Assembly: GCF_035515035.1 (NCBI RefSeq)
Contig: NZ_DATJCA010000077.1
Location: 1-30,582 of the forward strand
Direction: 5' to 3'
Origin: Gelidibacter sp035515035
GTDB taxonomy: Bacteria > Bacteroidota > Bacteroidia > Flavobacteriales > Flavobacteriaceae
Length of the DNA: 30,582 bases
The notes under the pieces were generated by a model. The model had not been told where the DNA came from. It made no database searches and was given only the letters and a program-made list of their open reading frames with translations. The translations under genes and the position numbers were made by a program. This document shows positions 1 to 8,481 of this stretch, piece after piece. Each line of letters starts with the position of its first letter. Position 1 is the stretch's first letter.

Positions 1-150
1 GCCGCATTAATTGGAACGTTTATACCCATCTTCTTAGACAGACGCGGCATTGATGCGGCAGTAGCAACTGGACCGTTTATCACCACCAGCAATGATATTT
101 TTGGCATATTGACCTATTTTATAGTTGCCAAATTAATTTTAGGATTTTAG
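1..150 (+). CDS. mgtE: Mg2+ transporter MgtE, C-terminal fragment (5' end outside window)
   Basis: Frame 1 is open from the window edge to TAG at 148-150 and gives 49 residues. The fragment contains DRRGIDAAVATGPF, then TTSNDIFGIL, then a hydrophobic C-terminal helix ending LILGF. This matches the last two membrane helices of MgtE, where a conserved acidic residue after 'TTxND' lines the Mg2+ pore. The known role is channel-like Mg2+ uptake across the inner membrane. Only the end of the gene is present, so the cytoplasmic N and CBS domains cannot be checked. No convincing terminator is visible in the 270 bases before the next gene. Confidence 0.85.
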   Translation, partial: AALIGTFIPIFLDRRGIDAAVATGPFITTSNDIFGILTYFIVAKLILGF

Positions 151-396
151 GTATTTATCGCATTGGACAATCCATTTTCAGATCACGTTTTCCATTGCAA
201 TTTTTAAAGTTGTAAATTTCTAATTAAGATCCCTGCCCATTTGTCAAGGGAAAGTGGATTTGAACAAGAAAAGGGAGTAAGGACGGTAGATTTTATTTAG
301 AAATATTTCGTTCCATCTATCTGTTTACCCCAATTTTCTTAATTTTGATATTATCAATCTTTCAAATAGAAGATTAACTACTTTGAACCTAAAAGT

Positions 397-414
397 TTCC
401 TCCCTTCGCAGGAA
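397..414. repeat. Dispersed palindromic element, degenerate copy
   Basis: The arms TTCCT and AGGAA flank CCCTTCGC. It belongs to the ATTCCTGCCTTCGCAGGAAT family seen at six other places in this window. The flank from about 371 (AGATTAACTA, TTGAAC, AGTTTCCT) is also closely matched at 9369-9398, so the repeat unit is longer than the palindrome. It ends eight bases before the chosen ATG of the dehydrogenase. Confidence 0.6.
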
Positions 415-421
415 TTTGGCT

Positions 422-1369
422 ATGAAAATTCTCCACCTCGATACCAACCATCCCTTACTCATCAATCAACTCAATGCGTTGGGTTTTGAAAACGATGAAG
501 ATTATACCTCATCCAAAGATGCTATTGAAGCTAAAATTCATATTTACGACGGTGTTATTATAAGAAGCCGATTCAGTATTGACAAACAATTTTTGGATGC
601 TGCCAAAAAACTTAAATTTATAGGTCGCGTAGGTGCCGGATTGGAAAATATTGATGGCGATTATGCACAACAAAAAAACGTCCATCTCATTGCTGCTCCA
701 GAAGGCAACAGGAATGCTGTGGGCGAGCACGCGTTAGGGATGTTGCTCTCTTTATTCAATAAACTCAACAAAGCCGATAGAGAGGTCCGTACCGGACAAT
801 GGCTGCGTGAAGCCAATAGAGGGATAGAATTGGACGGAAAAACCGTTGGTCTTATTGGTTATGGCAATATGGGGAAAGCTTTTGCCAAAAAACTCCGTGG
901 ATTTGAAGTGGAAGTCTTTTGTTATGACATCAAACCGAAGGTAGGAGATGACAATGCACGTCAAGTGTCGCTTAAAGAGTTTCAAGAGAAAGTGGATGTG
1001 GTTAGTCTGCATACCCCCCAAACCTCACTCACTTTAGAAATGATCAATGCCGATTTTATCAACGCCTTCTCAAAACCGTTCTGGTTTATCAACACCGCTC
1101 GTGGCAAAAGTGTAGTCACCAAAGATTTGGTAGCTGCTTTAAAATCGGGCAAGATCCATGGCGCTGGCTTAGACGTTTTGGAATATGAAAAATCGTCTTT
1201 TGAGGATTTATTTACCTCTGAAATTCCAGAAGCCTTTCAATACCTCATTAAAGCCGAAAATGTACTTCTTACACCACATATTGCAGGCTGGACAATTGAA
1301 AGTAAAGAAAAACTAGCACAAACCATTGTTGATAAAATAAAGACCTTCTCAAACTACATTTCCAAATAA
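422..1369 (+). CDS. D-isomer-specific 2-hydroxyacid dehydrogenase (SerA-like)
   Basis: A 315-residue NAD-dependent 2-hydroxyacid dehydrogenase of the D-isomer family. It has an N-terminal catalytic half with GRVGAGLENID, a Rossmann segment with VGLIGYGNMGKAFAKKL, and the catalytic set: Arg in NTARGK, Glu in LDVLEYE and His in TPHIAGWT. The length fits the short form without a C-terminal ACT domain, so D-3-phosphoglycerate dehydrogenase activity is possible but the substrate is not settled. The ATG at 422 is preferred over the TTG at 383, because the 13 extra residues would be encoded by a dispersed palindromic repeat and would precede the normal beta-strand start MKILHLD. It stands alone, downstream of mgtE in the same direction. 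Confidence 0.85.
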   Translation: MKILHLDTNHPLLINQLNALGFENDEDYTSSKDAIEAKIHIYDGVIIRSRFSIDKQFLDAAKKLKFIGRVGAGLENIDGDYAQQKNVHLIAAPEGNRNAVGEHALGMLLSLFNKLNKADREVRTGQWLREANRGIELDGKTVGLIGYGNMGKAFAKKLRGFEVEVFCYDIKPKVGDDNARQVSLKEFQEKVDVVSLHTPQTSLTLEMINADFINAFSKPFWFINTARGKSVVTKDLVAALKSGKIHGAGLDVLEYEKSSFEDLFTSEIPEAFQYLIKAENVLLTPHIAGWTIESKEKLAQTIVDKIKTFSNYISK

Positions 1370-1524
1370 GACAAGTAGACTACGAAGGATAAATTCAAAT
1401 TCAGTGACGAATCAGTCCTATTGACGTAAGATTTTTACTTCACGACGATGAAAATGTCTTTTTTGTAAAACCAAAGGTTTTTTTATTACCTTTAAAGCTC
1501 TAACTTTAAAAACATTACAACAAA

Positions 1525-1980
1525 ATGGCTGATAATCAAAATTTAGGTGACGACCTTAACGACATGCTGGACGATACACAAAAGAACACTACGGAGTTTA
1601 CCGACAACACACAACGCAAGGCAGATGCATTTTCTGAAGACGCAAAACGAACTGCCAATGCATTTGAAAACGACGTGAACGCCATATCAAAAGATGGTAA
1701 GAACATTGCACTCATTGCCCACCTTACTTTAATAGGATGGATCATTGCGCTGGTGATGAACAACAACACAAAAAGTGAATTTGGTTCATTTTACATCCGA
1801 CAAGTATTGGGATTAGGTCTTTGTGGTCTTGTTTTAAGCTTTATCCCTGTTTTGGGATGGATCGTAAGCTTAGGAATCTTTGTACTTTGGATCATGAGTT
1901 TGATTGGTGCCACAAGCGGTGAGAAAAAATTAACTCCTGTCTTGGGAGAGTATTTCCAGGATTGGTTTAAATCGTTATAA
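1525..1980 (+). CDS. DUF4870 family membrane protein
   Basis: A protein of 151 residues. Residues 1-55 are polar and rich in Asp, Asn and Thr. The rest is a hydrophobic DUF4870 (Tic20-like) domain: IAHLTLIGWIIALVMN as the first helix, the conserved FYIRQVLGL segment, a Gly-rich helix pair around LSFIPVLGWIVSLG, and a final LWIMSLIGATSG. The cell role is unknown; the family is a small inner-membrane protein found widely in Bacteroidota. The start is the only ATG in a good position. The sequence TAACTTTA at 1501-1508 may be a weak -7 box. A strong terminator follows directly, so it is probably transcribed alone. Confidence 0.8.
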   Translation: MADNQNLGDDLNDMLDDTQKNTTEFTDNTQRKADAFSEDAKRTANAFENDVNAISKDGKNIALIAHLTLIGWIIALVMNNNTKSEFGSFYIRQVLGLGLCGLVLSFIPVLGWIVSLGIFVLWIMSLIGATSGEKKLTPVLGEYFQDWFKSL

Positions 1981-2000
1981 CATTTACATTAGAACATTCA

Positions 2001-2040
2001 AAAAGAGCCAAATCGTTGATGACGATTTGGCTCTTTTTTT
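2001..2040 (+). terminator. Rho-independent terminator after the DUF4870 gene
   Basis: A perfect 15-bp stem pairs AAAAGAGCCAAATCG (2001-2015) with CGATTTGGCTCTTTT (2023-2037), with a 7-base loop and eight T. The left arm starts with A residues, so it may also terminate the opposite-strand acyltransferase, which ends at 2075. Confidence 0.9.
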
Positions 2041-2074
2041 TGGTGTATGTTGTTATTTTAGATTATCCCAATCT

Positions 2075-3913
2075 TTAAGTTTCAGGATTCTCCCCATTCT
2101 CAGCAAACTTGCGCTCCATCTCCGCTTGAAATTCTTCCATCACGGGTTTGACTGTACTTTCAGGTAAGTCGGCAATTCTAATATACATCAAACCATCCAC
2201 AGCGTTGTTGAACAATGGATCGACGTTGAAGGCAACCACCTTCGCATTTTGTTTGATATACTTTTTAATAAGTATTGGAAGGCGTAAAGTACCTGGTTCC
2301 AATTCATCAATAATCCGATCAAACTTTACTAAATCGGCTTCGGTTTCGTCAAAAACAAAATCCTTATCGGCATCTTTTAACTTCACCTTGAATTCTTTCT
2401 TCGGATGTACGTATTGCGCAATATAAGGGTCGTAATAGTTGGATTTCATAAACTCGATCATCAGCGACTTTGAAAAATTGGTAAATTTGTCGCTAATGGT
2501 CACGCCACCAATTAAATACTTGTGTTCTGGATAACGCAAGGTGGTGTGCACAATGCCTTTCCATAAAAGAAACAATGGCATCGGTTTAAGTTGGTATTCC
2601 TTGATGATAAAAGCGCGGCCCATTTCAATGGATTCACTCATCATTTTGTAAAGCTCGGGTTCAAATCGGAACAGGTCCTGGAGATAAAAACCGTCAATCC
2701 CATAGGCGGCAAATATCTTGGAGCCCAAGCCCATCCGGTAAGCACCTGCAACCATATTGGTGCTGTTGTCCCACAAAAACATGTGGTGGTAATAATTATC
2801 AAAAGAATCTAAATCTATGGCTTCATTGGTGCCCTCGCCCACTTCGCGGAAAGTAATTTCACGAAGACGGCCAATTTCACGTAAGATGTTAGGGATTTTC
2901 TCAGAATCTGAGAAAAATACCTCATAGTTCTTGCTCTCCAAAAGTCGTCCATCATTTTCACGAAGGTATTCGACTTCTTTCTTCATGCTTTCCAGATTAA
3001 CTGGAGTGACAATGTTCTTTATGGATTTTCGAACTTTTAAGGTCGATGAAATATTGCTGAGAATGTTTCCTTTCTGATCAAAGGAATTGGACAGCATATA
3101 GGTTTTCTTTCTTAAGAACTCTGAAAACTCCTTAAGTGTAGGATATTCCTTTTGGTCGGCTACAGAAATTGGCCGCCCAATCCGCACTTTTATGACGCGA
3201 CGTTTTTGGGTCAGCAATTCCGACGGTAATTTGGCCGTCCGAAAGATATCGCTGATTTTAGAGAGCTTATAAAAAAGTTTGCTGTTTTTTGCGTGAAAAT
3301 AAATGGGCACCACAAGCACTTCAGCTTTCTGAACAAGCTTCATAGCGGCTTCTTCCCAAGGGCGGTCAATAACCAGTTTTCCGTCTTTATAAGTTGACAC
3401 TTCACCTGCAGGAAAAATTCCCAACGGATGACCGTTCCGCAAATGTGAAATAGCACTTTTAAAACCGGCAATACTGGATTTAACATCCTTTCGATCCTCA
3501 AACGGATTGACGGGCATAATGAAAGGTTTCATCGGTTCGATGCGCTGCAAAAGGAAATTGGCAATAATCTTAAAATCCTCACGTTGCTCCAACATCAATT
3601 TTAGCAATAAAATCCCATCAATACCTCCTAATGGGTGGTTGGACAGTGTAATATATGCGCCATCTTTAGGCAAACGCTTTAAGTCGTCTTCTGGAATTTC
3701 AAATCGGATTTGGAAATCTTCCAAAATGGCATCTAAAAACTCAACATTTTTTAGATGTTTATTACGATTATAAATTTTGTTTAGTGTAGAGATTTTCAGC
3801 AATTTCATTAGCAACCAGCCACTAAATGTACCAAAAATGCCGTACTTGTCCAGATGTATGGCTTTGGCGACTTCTTTTGCATTTACTAATCCGGAATCTT
3901 GCTGTTTGGTCAT
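2075..3913 (-). CDS. Two-domain lipid acyltransferase (OlsF/GlsF-like: PlsC-type plus OlsB-type)
   Basis: A 612-residue fusion. The N-terminal half is a lysophospholipid acyltransferase-like domain with SNHPLGGIDG (His93, Asp99; the H-x5-D spacing seen in this branch) and FPAGEVS (about 167-173). The C-terminal half, about 320-510, resembles OlsB-type acyl-ACP-dependent N-acyltransferases, with AGAYRMGLG and SIEMGRAFI. In Serratia and Flavobacterium johnsoniae such fusions (OlsF) carry out both acylations that make ornithine lipids; related Bacteroidota enzymes make glycine lipids. I infer the same two-step synthesis here at the inner membrane; the amino acid used cannot be read from sequence. 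The ATG at 3913 is preferred over 3931, which would add six residues. It lies 87 bases downstream of lysC and may share its transcript. Confidence 0.8.
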   Translation of the reverse strand: MTKQQDSGLVNAKEVAKAIHLDKYGIFGTFSGWLLMKLLKISTLNKIYNRNKHLKNVEFLDAILEDFQIRFEIPEDDLKRLPKDGAYITLSNHPLGGIDGILLLKLMLEQREDFKIIANFLLQRIEPMKPFIMPVNPFEDRKDVKSSIAGFKSAISHLRNGHPLGIFPAGEVSTYKDGKLVIDRPWEEAAMKLVQKAEVLVVPIYFHAKNSKLFYKLSKISDIFRTAKLPSELLTQKRRVIKVRIGRPISVADQKEYPTLKEFSEFLRKKTYMLSNSFDQKGNILSNISSTLKVRKSIKNIVTPVNLESMKKEVEYLRENDGRLLESKNYEVFFSDSEKIPNILREIGRLREITFREVGEGTNEAIDLDSFDNYYHHMFLWDNSTNMVAGAYRMGLGSKIFAAYGIDGFYLQDLFRFEPELYKMMSESIEMGRAFIIKEYQLKPMPLFLLWKGIVHTTLRYPEHKYLIGGVTISDKFTNFSKSLMIEFMKSNYYDPYIAQYVHPKKEFKVKLKDADKDFVFDETEADLVKFDRIIDELEPGTLRLPILIKKYIKQNAKVVAFNVDPLFNNAVDGLMYIRIADLPESTVKPVMEEFQAEMERKFAENGENPET

Positions 3914-4000
3914 GGCTACAAACCTAATCATTTTTTTTTATAAATTGTCTTTGTGCTTCTTGGCAGAACCACAATTTAACGAACAATTATTATGTAAAAA

Positions 4001-5260
4001 CTATTGCGTAACCAATTGAACCGTTTCTTGCGTCAACTGCTTAAGGAGTATGGTTTTAGACAACTCCAACTTTGCTATTGACTCAGAGTTATAATGTCTT
4101 ATGGTATATAAGGATACGTTTTCATGACAAGTGATCTTGAATTTCGCCTTTAAATGCAGCATTAAATTGGGCAGATTATTATACATATTATCCACACAAA
4201 CAGAGAAACTGATGGCGGAGTTTTGAATCACATCCACCTTCATTTTATACAAATGCAAAAGTTGAAAGATCTCAGAGATATTTTCTTCAACTATATATGA
4301 AAAATCTAAAGACGACAAAGAAATCAATACCTGATTTTTCTTAACGATAAAACACGGAATCATCGGGTCAATACCCGGGTCTTTTCCTACCATTGTACCA
4401 GGTTGTTCTGGATTCATAAATGATTTTACAAAAAGAGGAATTTCCTTTTGTTGTAAAGGCTGAAGGGTTTTGGGATGGATAACTGAGGCACCGTAAAACG
4501 CCAACTCAATAGCTTCACGATAGGAGATTTTATTGAGCAATTGTGAGTTTTCAAAATAACGTGGATCCGCATTTAAAACCCCTGGCACGTCTTTCCAAAT
4601 GGTCACGTTCTCAGCATTTAAGCAATACGCCAAAATGGCGGCCGTGTAATCACTGCCTTCCCTTCCCAAAGTTGTGGTAAAGTTGTTGTCATCACTCCCT
4701 AAAAAACCTTGGGTAATATTTAAAACAGTGCTGCTTAATTTATTGGTAATGGCAGTTTGTGTAGCTTCCCAATTAACGTTTGCACGTCTGTAGTAATTAT
4801 CGGTTTTGATATACTCTCTAACATCCAACCACTTGTTTTTGATACCGACCAAATTGAGATATTCACTTACAATAAGTGTGGACACCAACTCCCCATACCC
4901 AATCGCTTGATCGTAAACAAAATTATAGTCCGGCGATTTGTTCCGATCAAAAAAGTTTTGCAACTCATCAAATAAAGAAGCCACTTTGTTAAAAACGGAA
5001 TGGGTTCCTTCGCCCTTAATTTCAAAAAGATCCAACAAAATAGCATTATGGTATTTTTTGACCTCTTGGAGCGAACTCTGTAATTCTTTTTTATTGTTGA
5101 AGTAATTATCAAGGACTGTCTCTAGTGCGTTGGTTGTTTTTCCCATGGCAGAAACAACTATCAGGGTATTTTCAAAACCAACTTTTCTAAGAACACGTTC
5201 CAAATTCTTAACCCCCAGCGCATCTTTAACTGACGCCCCTCCAAACTTAAATACGTGCAT
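4001..5260 (-). CDS. lysC: Aspartate kinase (monofunctional)
   Basis: A 419-residue aspartokinase, the first step of the aspartate pathway to Lys, Thr, Met and diaminopimelate. Signatures are KFGGAS (5-10, Ala in place of the commoner Thr), TTLGREGSD (197-204), the nucleotide-site WKDVPGV (222-228) and ADPR. The region after about 300 is a divergent ACT pair that would hold the feedback site. There is no homoserine dehydrogenase fusion, unlike ThrA. The start overlaps the end of the upstream GNAT gene by 14 bases, so the two are cotranscribed, probably from the promoter at 5759-5766. No attenuator or lysine riboswitch is visible upstream. Confidence 0.93.
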   Translation of the reverse strand: MHVFKFGGASVKDALGVKNLERVLRKVGFENTLIVVSAMGKTTNALETVLDNYFNNKKELQSSLQEVKKYHNAILLDLFEIKGEGTHSVFNKVASLFDELQNFFDRNKSPDYNFVYDQAIGYGELVSTLIVSEYLNLVGIKNKWLDVREYIKTDNYYRRANVNWEATQTAITNKLSSTVLNITQGFLGSDDNNFTTTLGREGSDYTAAILAYCLNAENVTIWKDVPGVLNADPRYFENSQLLNKISYREAIELAFYGASVIHPKTLQPLQQKEIPLFVKSFMNPEQPGTMVGKDPGIDPMIPCFIVKKNQVLISLSSLDFSYIVEENISEIFQLLHLYKMKVDVIQNSAISFSVCVDNMYNNLPNLMLHLKAKFKITCHENVSLYTIRHYNSESIAKLELSKTILLKQLTQETVQLVTQ

Positions 5261-5741
5261 CTTCCAATCTTGCTATATAATTCTTAATTCCAATTTCATT
5301 CAAATGCACCACATCCCAATCGCGTTTGACATCAGCCCCTTTCTTTTGATAAAATTCAATGGCAGGTTCATTCCAATCCAAAACTTCCCAGCAAATGCGT
5401 TTGACGCCCAATTGATGACCATAAACTACAACTTCATCCAACAACGCAGTTCCTAAGCCACTGCCACGCATTTTCTTGCTCACAATCAAATCTTCCAAGT
5501 GTAAAACCTTGCCTTTCCAAGTAGAATAGCGGCCATAAAACAAGGCAATGCCTTCTATTTGACCTTCAACTTCAGCCACAAAGCAATTAAATGCAGGCTG
5601 CTTTCCAAACCCATCATTTTGTAAATCTGAAACTGAGATTTCGACTGCATCAGGTTCTTCTTCAAAAACCGCCAATTCTGTAATTAATTCGAGTACTCTA
5701 GGCATGTCCTGTGAGACGGCCTTTCTTATTTTGAAATTCAT
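5247..5741 (-). CDS. GNAT N-acetyltransferase, diamine/spermidine acetyltransferase-like
   Basis: A protein of 164 residues, the size of a single GNAT domain. The acetyl-CoA pyrophosphate-binding motif A is at 92-97 (RGSGLG), preceded by the strand LHLEDLIVS and followed by WEVLDWNEPAIEFYQKKGA, the typical motif B with Asn and Tyr. The ELAVFEEEP segment near residue 22 is characteristic of the SSAT-like branch, which acetylates small polyamines or related amines; the true substrate is not readable. It is the first gene of a translationally overlapping pair with lysC. A TATATTTG -7 box lies just upstream. Confidence 0.85.
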   Translation of the reverse strand: MNFKIRKAVSQDMPRVLELITELAVFEEEPDAVEISVSDLQNDGFGKQPAFNCFVAEVEGQIEGIALFYGRYSTWKGKVLHLEDLIVSKKMRGSGLGTALLDEVVVYGHQLGVKRICWEVLDWNEPAIEFYQKKGADVKRDWDVVHLNEIGIKNYIARLEDARI

Positions 5742-5758
5742 GAGTTAAAAATTGTTTT

Positions 5759-5766
5759 CAAATATA
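5759..5766 (-). promoter_or_regulatory. -7 box TATATTTG for the GNAT-lysC unit
   Basis: On the minus strand TATATTTG matches the Bacteroidota consensus TAnnTTTG exactly, about 18 bases before the ATG at 5741. No clear -33 TTG is seen at the usual spacing. Confidence 0.5.
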
Positions 5767-5831
5767 ACTTAAACGGGGAAAATTAAAATCATTAAGTCCG
5801 AACGAAAACGATGTAGTTTGTTAAAAAAGGC

Positions 5832-5839
5832 GATATTTG
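5832..5839 (+). promoter_or_regulatory. Possible -7 box GATATTTG for fructose-bisphosphatase
   Basis: GATATTTG differs from TAnnTTTG at one base and is followed by C, as is common. It lies 24 bases before the ATG at 5864. No -33 TTG sits at 19-21 bases. It is divergent from the GNAT promoter across about 65 bases. Confidence 0.35.
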
Positions 5840-5863
5840 CAGAAACAAATCCAAAAAAAATCC

Positions 5864-6883
5864 ATGTACCGTAAACATCAAACATTAGGTGAATTTATCA
5901 TTGAAAACCAAGCTTCTTTTAAATATTCATCAGGTGAACTCTCTAGCCTTATCAACTCCATTAGACTTGCTGCAAAAGTAGTAAACTACGAAGTCAACAA
6001 AGCGGGATTGGTAGATATTATTGGTTCAGCGGGCGATAAGAATATTCAAGGCGAAGATCAGCAGAAACTTGACGTGTATGCCAATGAAAAGTTTATCCAG
6101 ACCATGACCAACAGAAACATTGTTTGTGGGATTGCAAGTGAAGAAGAAGATGATTTTATTGCCATAAATAGCCAAGATGAAAATTATCAGAATAAATATG
6201 TCGTGCTCATTGATCCTTTAGATGGTTCATCAAACATTGATGTAAACGTGTCTGTGGGAACCATTTTCTCAATCTACAGACGTGTCACTCCTATTGGAAC
6301 GCCGGTAACCCTTGAAGATTTCCTCCAACCAGGGCACCAACAGGTAGCGGCCGGCTATGTGGTGTATGGCACCTCAACCATGTTGGTATATACTACTGGT
6401 GATGGCGTTAACGGTTTTACGCTCAACCCTGCTATTGGTACTTTTTACTTATCACATCCTGATATGAAGTTTCCTGAAGACGGCCGTATTTACTCGGTTA
6501 ATGAAGGAAATTATATCCACTTTCCGCAGGGCGTTAAAAATTACATCAAATATTGTCAAATGGAGGAAGGCGACCGTCCTTATACCTCAAGATACATCGG
6601 CTCTTTAGTGTCTGATTTCCACAGAAACATGATTAAAGGCGGGATCTATATTTATCCGAAGAGTTCTTTAAACTCTAATGGTAAGTTACGTTTGCTTTAT
6701 GAATGTAATCCTATGGCATTTCTTGCAGAACAGGCCAACGGAAAAGCCAGTAATGGTTTTCAACGTATTCTTGACATCCAACCTACTGAACTTCATGAAC
6801 GAGTACCTTTTATCTGCGGAAGTAAAAATATGGTGGAAAAATGTGAGGAGTTTATTCAGAATGCCAATAACAATCCAAAATAA
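5864..6883 (+). CDS. fbp: Class I fructose-1,6-bisphosphatase
   Basis: A 339-residue cytoplasmic enzyme that hydrolyses fructose 1,6-bisphosphate in gluconeogenesis. The class I metal site is intact: the EEEDD cluster at about 93-97 and DPLDGSSNID at 117-126, followed by VSVGTIFSIY. Further class I features are YVVYGTSTML and the C-terminal KLRLLYECNPMAFLAEQAN. The length matches the usual 330-340. The ATG at 5864 is chosen; the upstream TTG at 5837 is part of the putative -7 box. It is transcribed alone and divergently from the lysC unit. Confidence 0.96.
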   Translation: MYRKHQTLGEFIIENQASFKYSSGELSSLINSIRLAAKVVNYEVNKAGLVDIIGSAGDKNIQGEDQQKLDVYANEKFIQTMTNRNIVCGIASEEEDDFIAINSQDENYQNKYVVLIDPLDGSSNIDVNVSVGTIFSIYRRVTPIGTPVTLEDFLQPGHQQVAAGYVVYGTSTMLVYTTGDGVNGFTLNPAIGTFYLSHPDMKFPEDGRIYSVNEGNYIHFPQGVKNYIKYCQMEEGDRPYTSRYIGSLVSDFHRNMIKGGIYIYPKSSLNSNGKLRLLYECNPMAFLAEQANGKASNGFQRILDIQPTELHERVPFICGSKNMVEKCEEFIQNANNNPK

Positions 6884-7258
6884 GGAGTTATCAGAGCTCC
6901 ACTTAGAAAACAAAATATAAAGTGTAAACATCTATGAAATCTATAGCTACTAAGAAATTTCAAAAACCAAGCCCCAAATTCCGATAGCGCTGAAAGACAG
7001 ATGTATCTCTGAGGATTCGTGAAATTAGCATCTGTTTAAAAAACTCCGACAAACCACATCATAAAAAAATCCTGCTTCAGTGCCGACCTATTATCGGGAG
7101 AAGCAGGATTGTATGTTAATGATTAATAGCACTGTAAAAATGCAAATTATATTTGATACAGTCGTCAAAAAACTGCAATTGGTCAATAAATCTGTATGAA
7201 TGGCAGCTTAATTCAAAAATCTTCGACGAACGGCACTGTGGAGATGTCACCTAATCGC
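6884..7258. other. Intergenic stretch between convergent fbp and AlbA_2 gene
   Basis: 375 bases with no credible gene. The only clear structure is the hairpin at 7068-7110, which reads as a terminator for the minus strand. A short GGAG/CTCC pairing just after fbp (6885-6902) is too weak to call. Confidence 0.6.
7062..7110 (-). terminator. Rho-independent terminator of the SDR-AlbA_2 unit
   Basis: An 11-bp stem pairs AATCCTGCTTC (7068-7078) with GAAGCAGGATT (7100-7110), with an inner CCGA/TCGG pairing. Read on the minus strand it is followed by seven T (plus-strand A run at 7063-7069). It lies about 150 bases after the AlbA_2 stop. Confidence 0.75.
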
Positions 7259-8443
7259 CTAACTATATTTGACCTTTCTTAAAATCCGTAAAGCATCCTT
7301 ATAGCTCTTATAAACGGTATCACTATAATCTTTTAGATAGGGTTTAGCCTCATTAAGTTTATCTACAGCACCATGGAATAAATTTAGATAACAGATGAGA
7401 TAGGTTGCTGGGAGATTTTTCAGATCTTTTTCTTCATTGGCGCTTAAACTCATCCCTTTTTTAAGTTTTTCTAAAATAGCATTATTGGTATTATAGATAT
7501 GATGTAATACTTTTTTATCATACTGTGGCGCTTCAAAAAGCAACTTGGTTTCAATATGATAGGTCGCATTGTCTCCAAAATTGATGAGGGTTTCCTCTAA
7601 AGGATAATATTTATACGCGTTTTGTAACCCTAAGCTAACATATTCCACAATTTTAAACGTGTCTTCGTCATAGGTAATCGTTACTTCATCCAAAGTTGAA
7701 AAAAACAATCTCACCTGTTCATTGATAAGCTCAATATCTACCCTACTGTAAAACGTTTCGTCTTGGTACACTTTCTTTTGGCCTGCCCAACAGAGTACAA
7801 AATATTCTTTAAAAACCTTGTATTGGGGATGGTAGTCTTTTCGTTTACTCAAAAAATCAAAAACACTATCAAGCGTATGTTGGATATTATTTTGAGAATG
7901 ATTTTCAATGGCTTCTACAATTTTTGAGTTGACATCCTTGATCTCAATATCAAAAACTTTGGGCATACTCATACTTCCAACCCTAAAAAACACCGAACCG
8001 CCATAATATTTCCAGATATTCTTCCGTAATGAGGTCAATCCATCAATGGGTCTGATCGTGACCAAACCCACGACTTTGTCATCCGGCAGATGCGGAAAAG
8101 GAATATTCTCATATTGAACAATCGGCGGATTCGTCAAATAGGCATTGATGAGATTCTGGATTTTACTGTCATCAAAAAAGTCAACACCAGTAATGCTATT
8201 ATCCTCATCTTCCACCCCAATAACGATATAAGAATTGTTTTTTGGGTTGCTATTGGACAGCGCGCAAATATGCTTTAAAAACTTTGCCTTCCCTTCCTTT
8301 TCTCCAATATCTACCTGCCGCTTCTTGTCATAGAAACTGTTCTCATCATTGTGAGCCAATAGGTTTTTTATGAGAAGTCTTTTGTTGATCACGCCACAGT
8401 CCTGCGAAGGCAGGAATCTTTTAATTAAAGGTTCAAAATTCAA
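7259..8443 (-). CDS. AlbA_2 (Schlafen-like) domain protein, start uncertain
   Basis: Up to 394 residues. About residues 30-150 fit the AlbA_2 (Schlafen AlbA-like) fold: ICALSNSNPKNNSYIVIGVEDEDNSITGVD, then NPPIVQYENIPF and GSVFFRVGS. Such domains are linked to nucleic-acid binding in regulators and defence-related proteins, but no function can be assigned here. The C-terminal 240 residues are helical and not recognised. There is no ATG before the domain. Candidate starts are TTG 8443, GTG 8392 and an in-frame TTG near 8359. A palindromic repeat lies within the first 15 codons, so the original start may have been displaced. It begins 38 bases after the SDR stop in the same direction. Confidence 0.7.
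   Translation of the reverse strand: MNFEPLIKRFLPSQDCGVINKRLLIKNLLAHNDENSFYDKKRQVDIGEKEGKAKFLKHICALSNSNPKNNSYIVIGVEDEDNSITGVDFFDDSKIQNLINAYLTNPPIVQYENIPFPHLPDDKVVGLVTIRPIDGLTSLRKNIWKYYGGSVFFRVGSMSMPKVFDIEIKDVNSKIVEAIENHSQNNIQHTLDSVFDFLSKRKDYHPQYKVFKEYFVLCWAGQKKVYQDETFYSRVDIELINEQVRLFFSTLDEVTITYDEDTFKIVEYVSLGLQNAYKYYPLEETLINFGDNATYHIETKLLFEAPQYDKKVLHHIYNTNNAILEKLKKGMSLSANEEKDLKNLPATYLICYLNLFHGAVDKLNEAKPYLKDYSDTVYKSYKDALRILRKVKYS
8400..8416. repeat. Dispersed palindromic element inside the AlbA_2 gene start
   Basis: TCCTGCGAAGGCAGGAA, the reverse-strand form of the CCTGCCTTCGCAGG palindrome. Read on the minus strand it would encode FLPSQ if the TTG at 8443 is used, and it would lie in the leader if the GTG at 8392 is used. 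Confidence 0.75.
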
Positions 8444-8481
8444 TAAAAAATTTACGAAGTTTATAGATCAAGTATTAGTTT

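Noticed and set aside
383..421. TTG start for the 2-hydroxyacid dehydrogenase
   Set aside because: The added residues are encoded by the dispersed palindrome and precede the normal family start.
2075..2120. Frameshift at the end of the acyltransferase
   Set aside because: The frame runs cleanly to a normal charged C-terminus, and the terminator follows at the expected distance.
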